A stretch of 5,147 bases of DNA, taken from contig DQUJ01000211.1 of the NCBI GenBank assembly GCA_015662325.1, forward strand, positions 1 through 5,147, given 5' to 3'. Origin of the DNA: Leucothrix mucor. GTDB lineage: Bacteria > Pseudomonadota > Gammaproteobacteria > Thiotrichales > Thiotrichaceae. Every line of letters begins with the position of its first letter. Position 1 is the stretch's first letter. This document shows, piece by piece, positions 1 through 5,147 of this stretch. Below the pieces are notes generated by a model. The model was not told the origin of the DNA, made no database searches, and saw only the letters and a program-made list of their open reading frames with translations. The translations under genes and the position numbers were made by a program.

Positions 1-51
1 CCCGCTGGGTTTGTGAGTAAGTTGAATAAATTGATGTTAAAGATGTCTTAG
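1..51 (+). CDS. C-terminal end of an upstream gene (partial)
   Basis: Frame 1 is open from the window edge to a TAG at 49-51 and reads PAGFVSKLNKLMLKMS. The other two forward frames stop almost at once (TGA at 14-16, TAA at 18-20). A strong + strand terminator begins 27 bases after the TAG, which is where a gene end would be expected. The fragment is too short to name a family. It has a basic, mildly amphipathic character and nothing more can be said. The call rests mainly on the stop-then-terminator arrangement. Confidence 0.45.
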   Translation, partial: PAGFVSKLNKLMLKMS

Positions 52-78
52 TTTTTCTCTTTATTGAGCTTGATTATT

Positions 79-102
79 AAAGACGCATTTTGCGTCTTTT
101 TT
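79..102 (+). terminator. Rho-independent terminator
   Basis: The arms AAAGACGC (79-86) and GCGTCTTT (92-99) are perfectly complementary, and A87/T91 can add a pair over a TTT loop. The descending arm runs into an unbroken T run (97-102). This is a classic intrinsic terminator for transcription entering from the left, most simply for the gene ending at 51. On the opposite strand no T run follows the hairpin, so it should work in one direction only. Confidence 0.85.
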
Positions 103-104
103 AT

Positions 105-126
105 GTATGATGAAAAAAAATCATAC
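105..126. repeat. Perfect 7-bp inverted repeat with poly-A loop
   Basis: GTATGAT (105-111) and ATCATAC (120-126) are exact reverse complements separated by GAAAAAAA. The element lies between the upstream terminator and the ATG at 138. The left arm contains TATGAT (106-111), which resembles a -10 hexamer, but no -35 sequence sits at 16-18 bases because that position falls in the terminator stem. It could be an operator, a 5' leader hairpin, or chance in AT-rich DNA. It has no GC-rich stem, so a terminator role is unlikely. Confidence 0.45.
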
Positions 127-137
127 TGGATCATTAA

Positions 138-620
138 ATGAAAGCTGGAACAATTATAGGATTTACTTTTTTAGCCTTACTGGTTTTATTAATGGGTAAG
201 TGTTCGGTAGGTATGTATCAAGGATTCAAAGATTTCCCTGAATATGCAAAAAAAGAAGTGCTTCATGTTAAATATAAAGACCTGCTGAAATCCATTGATA
301 AAGCAGTGGAAACAAGTGATTCATACTTTAGCTTTGTTGCGAATGTAGAAAAAATAGAAAAGCCCAATGATTTGATTTATTTTGCGCTTAATAAAAATGA
401 AACTAAAAAAGGCATGACAACAACTGATTTGGTTGAGATTGTTAATAAACTAAAGAAATCTAACTCGACCAGCACCAGTAAAGTACTTATTAATGGAACG
501 GGTTATGGGCAGTTTAATGGACAGAATACGGTCATTATAGAATATGCGATCAATAAGCATGATGTAAAAGATTGTGTGATGTATTTTAAAGATTCTAATC
601 CGCGACCTACAAAGGATTAA
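138..620 (+). CDS. Membrane-anchored protein of unknown function
   Basis: This 160-residue protein is not one I recognise. Residues 4-20 (GTIIGFTFLALLVLLMG) form one hydrophobic segment after a single Lys, followed by K21 and C22. That fits an uncleaved N-terminal anchor or a signal peptide. The rest is soluble-looking, lysine-rich and hydrophilic, with a Ser/Thr/Asn stretch near 107-114 and a Gly-rich turn at 120-128 (GTGYGQFNG) before a hydrophobic strand (TVIIEYAI). Inference: a periplasm-facing domain tethered to the inner membrane. Cysteines occur only at 22 and 146. The ATG at 138 gives the hydrophobic segment at the very N-terminus, but the ribosome site is weak (TGGA at 127-130). Base composition is visibly more AT-rich than ygiQ downstream, which fits a lineage-specific or loosely constrained gene. 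It appears to be a single-gene unit after the terminator at 79-102. Confidence 0.75.
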   Translation: MKAGTIIGFTFLALLVLLMGKCSVGMYQGFKDFPEYAKKEVLHVKYKDLLKSIDKAVETSDSYFSFVANVEKIEKPNDLIYFALNKNETKKGMTTTDLVEIVNKLKKSNSTSTSKVLINGTGYGQFNGQNTVIIEYAINKHDVKDCVMYFKDSNPRPTKD

Positions 621-671
621 CTAAGACTCAAAGTCATTTTAGAAAATGATGCGCTAAACACACCCTGCGCG

Positions 672-677
672 TATAAT
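672..677 (+). promoter_or_regulatory. Perfect -10 box (TATAAT) for ygiQ
   Basis: A consensus TATAAT lies at 672-677 in otherwise mixed-composition DNA just ahead of ygiQ. If this is a sigma-70 -10 element (-12 to -7), position +1 falls on base 684, the A of the ygiQ ATG. At the usual 16-18 base spacing I see no TTGACA-like -35 (ATGCGC at 649-654 for a 17-base spacer), and no TG extension directly upstream. A perfect hexamer does occur by chance in AT-rich genomes, so this is a moderate call. Confidence 0.45.
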
Positions 678-683
678 TGCACC

Positions 684-3017
684 ATGCAGATCACATCCCC
701 TGATTTATTCTCCTACCGCAAATTCTGGCCACACAAGTTTGGCACTGCGCCCGTGTTGCCGATGTCGCGGGATGAGATGGATGATTTAGGTTGGGATTCT
801 TGCGATATTATTATCGTTACGGGTGATGCTTATGTTGATCACCCTAGCTTTGGTATGGCAATTATCGGGCGTTTATTGGAATCTCAAGGGTTTCGTGTAG
901 GGATTATTTCGCAACCGGATTGGCGTTCGACGGATGATTTTTGCGCACTAGGTAAACCTAATTTATTTTACGGTATCGCGGCGGGCAATATGGATTCTAT
1001 GGTGAATCATTACACCGCAGACCGTAAGCCGCGTTCGGATGATGCTTATACCGCAGGCGCAAAAGCGGGTAAACGGCCTAATCGTGCTACCGTGGTTTAT
1101 GCTCAACGTGCGCGCGAAGCGTACAAAGGCGTGCCGATTATTATTGGCGGGATAGAAGCGAGTTTACGCCGTATTGCGCAATACGATTATTGGACAGAAA
1201 AAGTCCGCCGTTCCATTTTGCCTGATTCGAAAGCCGATATGATTTTGTTTGGTAATGCCGAACGTGCCATTGTCGAAGTCGCGCATCGTTTGGCCAATGG
1301 CGAACAGATCAAGGAAATCACCGATATTCGTGGTACGGGTTTCATGCGACAAGGAATCCCCGAAGGCTGGACACTGATTGATTCAACCGATTTAGACGAG
1401 GTTGGTTCGATTGAACACCCCGATGCAAATCCTTATACCGATACCACGCAGAGTGATAAATGCGAGAAAAATAGTGATTCAGCTAAATCTAAAACAAATG
1501 CACAAACCGATCAGCAAATTGAAGATAGATTAAATAGCAGTGCCGCTCAGGTGATAACCTTTCACGATCGCCCTAAAAAACTAGACCGCACGATGACAGT
1601 GGTTCGTTTGCCATCGCACAATCAGGTGGTAGAAAGTAAAGTTTTATATGCTCATGCTTCTCGTGTTTTTCATCTCGAAACCAATCCCGGCAACGCGCGT
1701 GCATTAGTGCAAATGCACGGTAAACGTGATGTATGGCTAAACCCACCACCACAACCTTTGAGCGCACCAGAATTTGATCGTTTGTTTGAAATGCCTTACA
1801 CGCGTAGGCCTCATCCATCCTACGGTGATTTAAAAATCCCTGCTTACGATATGATTCGTTTTTCGATCAATATTATGCGTGGTTGTTTCGGTGGTTGTAC
1901 TTTTTGTTCGATTACCGAACACGAAGGGCGCATTATTCAAAGCAGGTCAGAAGATTCAGTTATTAGGGAGATCGAAGCTATTCGAGACAATGTGCCTGGT
2001 TTTACGGGCAATATCTCCGATCTTGGTGGGCCGACGGCGAATATGTATCGACTATCTTGTAAAAGTAATAAGATCGAAGAGTCGTGTCGTCGTTTATCCT
2101 GTGTGTATCCCGGGATTTGTGAAAACTTAAATACAGATCATAAACCGTTAACAAAATTATACCGCCGCGCACGAGAAGTGGAGGGCGTAAAGCGTATCTT
2201 TATTGCCTCTGGTTTGCGTTACGACTTGGCGGTAACGGATCCAGAATACGTTAAAGAGTTAGTTACCTATCATGTTGGCGGGCGTTTAAAAATTGCACCC
2301 GAACATACCCAAAAAAATACCTTATCAAAAATGATGAAACCGGGAATAGGGAGCTATTACCGTTTTAAAGAACTGTTTGAAAAATATTCGAAAGAAGCGG
2401 GAAAAGAACAATATTTAATCCCGTACTTTATCTCATCACATCCCGGAACGACGGATGAAGATATGCTTCATCTTTCCCTATGGTTGAAAGAAAATAAATT
2501 TAAGCCAGATCAAGTACAAGGCTTTATACCGACCCCCATGGCATTGGCGTCGGCGATGTATCACAGTGAAATTAATCCGCTGAAAAAAGTCGGAGAGAAA
2601 TCGGAACATATTGATTCGGCACGTACCGCTAAAACACGCCGATTACACAAAGCATTTTTGCGCTATCACGATCCTGATAATTGGCAGATGATACGTGCGG
2701 CACTGAAACGTATGGGGCGTGAAGATTTAATTGGTAATGGTAAAGAGCATTTAATACCTGAATTTACCGCGAGATTAGAAAAAGGAGGTAGAGGTAAATC
2801 ATCTGGAAATGATTTTCATCATCGCATTAAGGCTAAGCCGAACTCGAAGTTTAAATCAAAATCAAAAACTAGAGGAGGCACAAGAAATACCTCTAAAGGG
2901 AAGTCTAATGTTAACCCTAAGAATCGATCGGCTGTGAAATCAAGGGGTAACTCATCAGCTAATTCAAAACAAAAGAAGAAGAATCAGCAAACACGTCACA
3001 CCAGAAAAGGAAGGTAA
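684..3017 (+). CDS. ygiQ: YgiQ family radical SAM protein (UPF0313)
   Basis: This 777-residue protein matches E. coli YgiQ, as I recall it, over nearly its full length. The N-terminal domain carries [11 protein letters not shown] (47-57) and GGIEASLRR (155-163). A hydrophilic, variable linker follows at about 244-298. The radical SAM core has the cluster motif C401-x3-C405-x2-C408, expected to hold a [4Fe-4S] cluster that cleaves S-adenosylmethionine. Further conserved blocks are [12 protein letters not shown] (444-455) and KIAPEHT (536-542). Four more cysteines (459, 468, 473, 479) share their spacing with E. coli. Residues from about 700 on form a Lys/Arg/Ser/Asn-rich, probably disordered tail. 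The substrate and reaction of this family are not established, to my knowledge, and it should be cytoplasmic. No ATG, GTG or TTG lies in frame between 620 and 684, and the next ATG (residue 27) would cut conserved sequence, so the start is secure although there is no Shine-Dalgarno. Tandem stops TAA-TAG end the gene. Confidence 0.97.
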   Translation: MQITSPDLFSYRKFWPHKFGTAPVLPMSRDEMDDLGWDSCDIIIVTGDAYVDHPSFGMAIIGRLLESQGFRVGIISQPDWRSTDDFCALGKPNLFYGIAAGNMDSMVNHYTADRKPRSDDAYTAGAKAGKRPNRATVVYAQRAREAYKGVPIIIGGIEASLRRIAQYDYWTEKVRRSILPDSKADMILFGNAERAIVEVAHRLANGEQIKEITDIRGTGFMRQGIPEGWTLIDSTDLDEVGSIEHPDANPYTDTTQSDKCEKNSDSAKSKTNAQTDQQIEDRLNSSAAQVITFHDRPKKLDRTMTVVRLPSHNQVVESKVLYAHASRVFHLETNPGNARALVQMHGKRDVWLNPPPQPLSAPEFDRLFEMPYTRRPHPSYGDLKIPAYDMIRFSINIMRGCFGGCTFCSITEHEGRIIQSRSEDSVIREIEAIRDNVPGFTGNISDLGGPTANMYRLSCKSNKIEESCRRLSCVYPGICENLNTDHKPLTKLYRRAREVEGVKRIFIASGLRYDLAVTDPEYVKELVTYHVGGRLKIAPEHTQKNTLSKMMKPGIGSYYRFKELFEKYSKEAGKEQYLIPYFISSHPGTTDEDMLHLSLWLKENKFKPDQVQGFIPTPMALASAMYHSEINPLKKVGEKSEHIDSARTAKTRRLHKAFLRYHDPDNWQMIRAALKRMGREDLIGNGKEHLIPEFTARLEKGGRGKSSGNDFHHRIKAKPNSKFKSKSKTRGGTRNTSKGKSNVNPKNRSAVKSRGNSSANSKQKKKNQQTRHTRKGR

Positions 3018-3030
3018 TAGAGCTATTATT

Positions 3031-3171
3031 ATGGCAGATTTATTCTCTGTTACCGCACCACTGACCTTGCTTTCGCCTGTTGGATAAGAAACTTTACTGG
3101 CAGAAATTTATAAACATCCCAAGGGTTTACTTTATTTTGAGCCCTATTGGCATGAGAAAAAAGGAGATTAA
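3031..3171 (+). pseudogene. Small broken gene with in-frame TAA, 3' of ygiQ
   Basis: An ATG at 3031, 13 bases after the ygiQ stop, opens MADLFSVTAPLTLLSPVG and then meets TAA at 3085-3087. The same frame continues without a shift for 27 more codons, ending HPKGLLYFEPYWHEKKGD before TAA at 3169-3171. Both halves look like real protein: the first a compact beginning, the second rich in aromatic residues and Gly/Pro turns in a way random translation seldom is. One substitution could turn CAA, GAA or AAA into this TAA. I therefore read it as one gene disrupted by a nonsense mutation, and perhaps also shortened, because 46 residues is small and the next gene follows at once. I cannot name the family with certainty. 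Alternatives are a sequencing error at 3085, a genuine 18-residue peptide, or chance. The stop is TAA, so selenocysteine insertion (TGA) does not explain it. Confidence 0.55.
3161..3166 (+). promoter_or_regulatory. Strong Shine-Dalgarno, oddly placed
   Basis: AAGGAG at 3161-3166 is the only strong ribosome binding site ahead of the DUF2007 gene. It lies 6 bases before an ATG at 3173 but 13 bases before the ATG at 3180 that opens the conserved frame. The first spacing is near ideal and the second is long. The ATG at 3173 reads only a 29-codon out-of-phase peptide ending at 3262. The site overlaps the last codons of the broken gene upstream. Confidence 0.55.
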
Positions 3172-3179
3172 AATGGAGT

Positions 3180-3491
3180 ATGATCCATACCGCGGAAGAT
3201 CTTATTTCTATTCATCATGCGAAGAATTTGTTAGAAACAGCGGGCTTAGAATCAGTTATTAAGAACCATAGTCTAAGTAGTTTAACGGGAGAAATTCCAA
3301 TACAAGAATGCTGGGCACAGCTATGGCTAGTGGATGAATCGAAAATGGAATTAGCGCAGAAGATTATTGCTGAAATTAAAGCTCCAGAAGTAAAGGGTGA
3401 AACGTGGGTTTGCGAAAACTGCGGGGAAAAACATTCATTACAATTCAGCGATTATTGGAATTGTAACGGAGAAGGGCAGAAGGCATATTAA
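3180..3491 (+). CDS. DUF2007-type protein with incomplete zinc ribbon
   Basis: This 103-residue cytoplasmic protein fits the DUF2007 pattern (putative signal-transducing domain). Residues 1-10 (MIHTAEDLIS) and the helix HHAKNLLETAGLESVIKN (12-29) match the usual opening, and GEIPIQECWAQLWLVDE (37-53) carries the family's GEIP-x4-CW-x2-LWV signature. A C-terminal knuckle begins WVCENCG (C78, C81). In typical members a closing CWNCG follows, but here it reads YWNCN, leaving only C95, with Tyr at 92. Metal binding may thus be lost or altered. The role of the family is not known. ATG 3180 is chosen because it opens the conserved frame. The alternative ATG at 3173 is better spaced from AAGGAG but out of phase. 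The gene ends 3 bases before the pseudouridine synthase ATG, so the two are probably co-transcribed and translationally coupled. Confidence 0.85.
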   Translation: MIHTAEDLISIHHAKNLLETAGLESVIKNHSLSSLTGEIPIQECWAQLWLVDESKMELAQKIIAEIKAPEVKGETWVCENCGEKHSLQFSDYWNCNGEGQKAY

Positions 3492-3494
3492 ATT

Positions 3495-4367
3495 ATGAAA
3501 AAGAACGAATATCATATTCCAGTAACGGCTAATAAGCTGACAACCATCGATGTTTTGGCAGAAGCCACTGAACTTTCTCGCCAAAAAATCAAACAGGCGA
3601 TGCAAAAAGGTTGTGTCTGGTTAGAAAAAGGGAACAATAAGGATAAGGAGCAGCAGAAAACTAATCAACATATCCAACGTTTAAGACGCGCCAAAAAGCC
3701 GTTATCAGAAGGGGATACTGTACATTTTTATTATGATGAAAAGGTACTGGAAACCGAGCCACCCGAAGCCAAGCTAGTTTATGACGAAGGTAATTACAGT
3801 ATTTGGAATAAGCCTTCAGGGATGTTATCGCAGGGTTCTAAATGGGGCGATCACTGCACGATTTATCGTTGGGCAGAAAAACAACTTAAACCCGAACGTA
3901 CCGCGTTTATTGTGCATCGTTTAGATCGCGCCGCCAGTGGTTTGATTATTATCGCGCATAAAAAACAAATTGCCGTACAGTTTTCAAAAATGTTTCAACA
4001 GCGTGAGGTTGATAAATATTATCACGCTACGGTGAAAGGTGACTTTTCAAAGTTACTCAAAGATGATGAGAAAATTAAAACCATTTCTACGGAATTAGAT
4101 GCTAAAAAAGCAGTGAGTCATGTAATGTTTCTAGAGTATGATGCGACAGCGGATGAGTCGTTGCTTGAAGTTCAGATAGAAACAGGTCGAAAACATCAGA
4201 TTCGAAAGCACTTATCGGGTATTGGTTTTGCCGTGGTAGGTGATCGTTTGTACGGTGAAAATGACAATGCTAAAGAAACACAGAAAGATTTACAGTTATC
4301 TGCTGTTAGGTTGAAGTTTTGTTGCCCTGTTAGTGGTAAAGATCGACGCTTCAAATTATCGTTGTAA
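3495..4367 (+). CDS. RluA-family RNA pseudouridine synthase with S4 domain
   Basis: This 290-residue enzyme should convert specific uridines in rRNA or tRNA to pseudouridine. Residues about 14-85 form an S4-like RNA-binding domain (LSRQKIKQAMQKG, then RLRRAKKPLSEGDTV) interrupted by a Lys/Gln-rich insert near 46-58. The catalytic domain follows with NKPSGM (105-110), the active-site motif HRLDRAASGL (141-150, catalytic Asp144), QIETGRKHQIRKHL (227-240) and GDRLYG (249-254). The commoner motif in the family is HRLDxxTSG. Here Ala replaces Thr, but Arg142, Asp144 and Ser148-Gly149 remain, so activity is expected. Length is normal for the family. It is not clearly RluA, RluC or RluD, so the target site cannot be given. 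ATG 3495 directly follows the DUF2007 stop; AAGG at 3480-3483 is a modest ribosome site. It is the last gene of the + strand cluster and converges on prfC. Confidence 0.94.
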   Translation: MKKNEYHIPVTANKLTTIDVLAEATELSRQKIKQAMQKGCVWLEKGNNKDKEQQKTNQHIQRLRRAKKPLSEGDTVHFYYDEKVLETEPPEAKLVYDEGNYSIWNKPSGMLSQGSKWGDHCTIYRWAEKQLKPERTAFIVHRLDRAASGLIIIAHKKQIAVQFSKMFQQREVDKYYHATVKGDFSKLLKDDEKIKTISTELDAKKAVSHVMFLEYDATADESLLEVQIETGRKHQIRKHLSGIGFAVVGDRLYGENDNAKETQKDLQLSAVRLKFCCPVSGKDRRFKLSL

Positions 4368-4373
4368 GTCAAT

Positions 4374-4403
4374 CTTGCCCCCTCCACTTAGCAAGGGGAG
4401 GGG
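4374..4403. terminator. GC-rich hairpin between convergent genes
   Basis: In the 47-base gap between the two gene ends, CCCCTCC (4379-4385) pairs perfectly with GGAGGGG (4397-4403) across an 11-base loop. A second, overlapping stem, CTTGC (4374-4378) with GCAAG (4391-4395), is possible but cannot form together with the full first one. Position suggests transcription termination for both genes. Neither strand shows a proper T run after the stem (ATTATGG on +, CAAGATT on -), so it is not a textbook intrinsic terminator. It could instead act as a 3' end stabiliser, or be a copy of a dispersed palindromic repeat. Confidence 0.5.
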
Positions 4404-4414
4404 ATTATGGCGAG

Positions 4415-5147
4415 TTATTCATAAATCCCATGTTCACGCGTAGATTGGAATTCAATATCAGGCCAGCGTTCAATCGCCATTTGTAAATTGACTCGTGTCG
4501 GCGCGATATAAACCAGCTCGCCTGCATGATCTAATGATAGATTATTTTCTGCCTTCTTCTTAAACTCGTCCATCATTTTTTCATCATCACAGTTTATCCA
4601 ACGCGCGGTTTGTACATTGACCGCTTCAAACTGACAATCCACCTTGTATTCATCTTTTAAGCGTTGTGCGACCACTTCAAACTGCAATACTCCGACTGCG
4701 CCTAAAATTAAATCGTTGTTAATGAAAGGCTTATACAACTGGGTTGCGCCTTCTTCACATAGCTGGTTTAAGCCTTTTTGTAGCTGCTTCATTTTAAGCG
4801 GGTCTTTTAACTGCGCACGACGGAATAGTTCAGGTGCAAAGTTAGGAATTCCTGTGAAATACAACTCTTCACCTTGAGTAAACGTATCGCCAATACGAAT
4901 CGTACCGTGGTTATGAATACCAATAATATCGCCAGGGTAGGCAGTATCAACATGGCCACGGTCAGCCGCTAGAAAGGTGAGCGCATCGGGTATCTTAATG
5001 TCTTTTTTCAGGCGTACGTGATTGAGCTTCATGCCCTTTGCAAAACTGCCCGAACAGATGCGCATAAACGCAACTCTGTCACGGTGTTGAGGGTCCATAT
5101 TAGCTTGAATCTTAAAAATAAAACCCGTGAATTTTTCTTCTTCCGGG
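4415..5147 (-). CDS. prfC: Peptide chain release factor 3, C-terminal part (partial)
   Basis: RF3 is a ribosome-bound translational GTPase that promotes release of RF1 and RF2 after stop-codon hydrolysis. The reading frame enters from the right edge and continues upstream of the internal Met at 5098 as [16 protein letters not shown], so that Met is not the start. The visible 243 residues cover domains II and [70 protein letters not shown] and ARWINC, ending TREHGIYE. These blocks line up with E. coli RF3 (529 residues), with four extra residues after its terminal TREH. The N-terminal GTPase domain, with its nucleotide-binding motifs, lies beyond the window. I see no frameshift or lost block in the visible part. 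The gene converges on the pseudouridine synthase gene, its stop 47 bases away. Confidence 0.97.
   Translation of the reverse strand, partial: PEEEKFTGFIFKIQANMDPQHRDRVAFMRICSGSFAKGMKLNHVRLKKDIKIPDALTFLAADRGHVDTAYPGDIIGIHNHGTIRIGDTFTQGEELYFTGIPNFAPELFRRAQLKDPLKMKQLQKGLNQLCEEGATQLYKPFINNDLILGAVGVLQFEVVAQRLKDEYKVDCQFEAVNVQTARWINCDDEKMMDEFKKKAENNLSLDHAGELVYIAPTRVNLQMAIERWPDIEFQSTREHGIYE

Noticed and set aside
138..206. Lipoprotein signal peptide for the unknown membrane protein, using C22
   Set aside because: The residues before the cysteine are LMGK. A Lys at -1 does not fit a lipobox, which needs Gly, Ala or Ser there.
625..649. Terminator after the unknown gene: GACT-CAA-AGTC followed by ATTTT, or TCATTTT-AG-AAAATGA
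   Set aside because: The first stem has only 4 pairs. The second is AT-rich with a 2-base gap and no T run after it. The two overlap, and neither is convincing.
618..684. Readthrough fusion of the unknown protein to YgiQ, since only one TAA separates them in the same frame
   Set aside because: The 21 intervening codons do not look like a protein linker, and YgiQ starts at its normal N-terminus. A shared phase arises by chance one time in three.
1164..1818. Two minus-strand frames (1164-1352 and 1573-1818) under ygiQ
   Set aside because: They are fully antisense to conserved ygiQ coding sequence, with no recognisable motif.
1879..2130. An 83-codon + frame inside ygiQ
   Set aside because: It lies wholly under the most conserved part of the radical SAM core and is a shadow of that gene.
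3085..3087. Programmed recoding at the in-frame TAA of the small broken gene
   Set aside because: Selenocysteine uses TGA and pyrrolysine TAG. TAA readthrough is rare, and I see no downstream stem-loop. A mutation or sequencing error is simpler.
3080..3262. A 60-codon + frame starting with TTG and running across the broken gene and the DUF2007 start
   Set aside because: It overlaps two better-supported frames, has no ribosome site for its TTG, and its translation lacks a coherent pattern. The protein-like signal at 3088-3168 is in another frame.
3915..3944. Inactive pseudouridine synthase because the active-site motif reads HRLDRAASG rather than HRLDxxTSG
   Set aside because: The catalytic Asp and the flanking His, Arg, Ser and Gly are intact, and the remaining motifs are complete. 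The Ala looks like a tolerated or subfamily variant.
4196..4877. A minus frame (4196-4387) under the pseudouridine synthase gene and a + frame (4644-4877) under prfC
   Set aside because: Both are antisense to strongly conserved protein blocks and show no independent coding evidence.

Overview
The window looks like chromosomal housekeeping DNA from a fairly AT-rich gammaproteobacterium. Two genes support this. A full-length YgiQ-type radical SAM protein follows the Escherichia coli protein, as I remember it, through nearly all its conserved blocks. The C-terminal half of peptide chain release factor 3 (prfC) matches the E. coli protein from its domain II to the terminal TREH motif. A Thiotrichales-like bacterium is possible, but the genus cannot be read from the sequence. 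I see no insertion sequence, phage gene, CRISPR array, tRNA or rRNA.

Layout. Bases 1-51 are probably the last 16 codons of an upstream gene, closed by a clear rho-independent terminator (79-102). A small perfect inverted repeat (105-126) precedes a 160-residue membrane-anchored protein of unknown function (138-620). The main + strand cluster follows: ygiQ (684-3017), a short broken gene with an in-frame TAA (3031-3171), a DUF2007-type protein with an incomplete zinc ribbon (3180-3491), and an S4-domain RluA-family pseudouridine synthase (3495-4367). I see no terminator inside this cluster and the gaps are 3-13 bases, so it is probably one transcript. It faces prfC (minus strand, 4415 to beyond the right edge), with a GC-rich hairpin in the 47-base gap.

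How the genes relate. The pseudouridine synthase modifies RNA and RF3 acts in translation termination, so the right half has a translation theme. YgiQ and the DUF2007 protein have no established role, and their link to that theme is only positional.

The most notable points are these. A perfect TATAAT box is placed so that the ygiQ transcript would start on the A of its ATG, suggesting a leaderless mRNA. The junction between ygiQ and the DUF2007 gene looks eroded: it holds a nonsense-interrupted small gene and, at the next start, two ATGs out of phase, of which the better-spaced one reads the wrong frame. The DUF2007 zinc ribbon lacks one expected cysteine. I found no convincing new multi-gene system.
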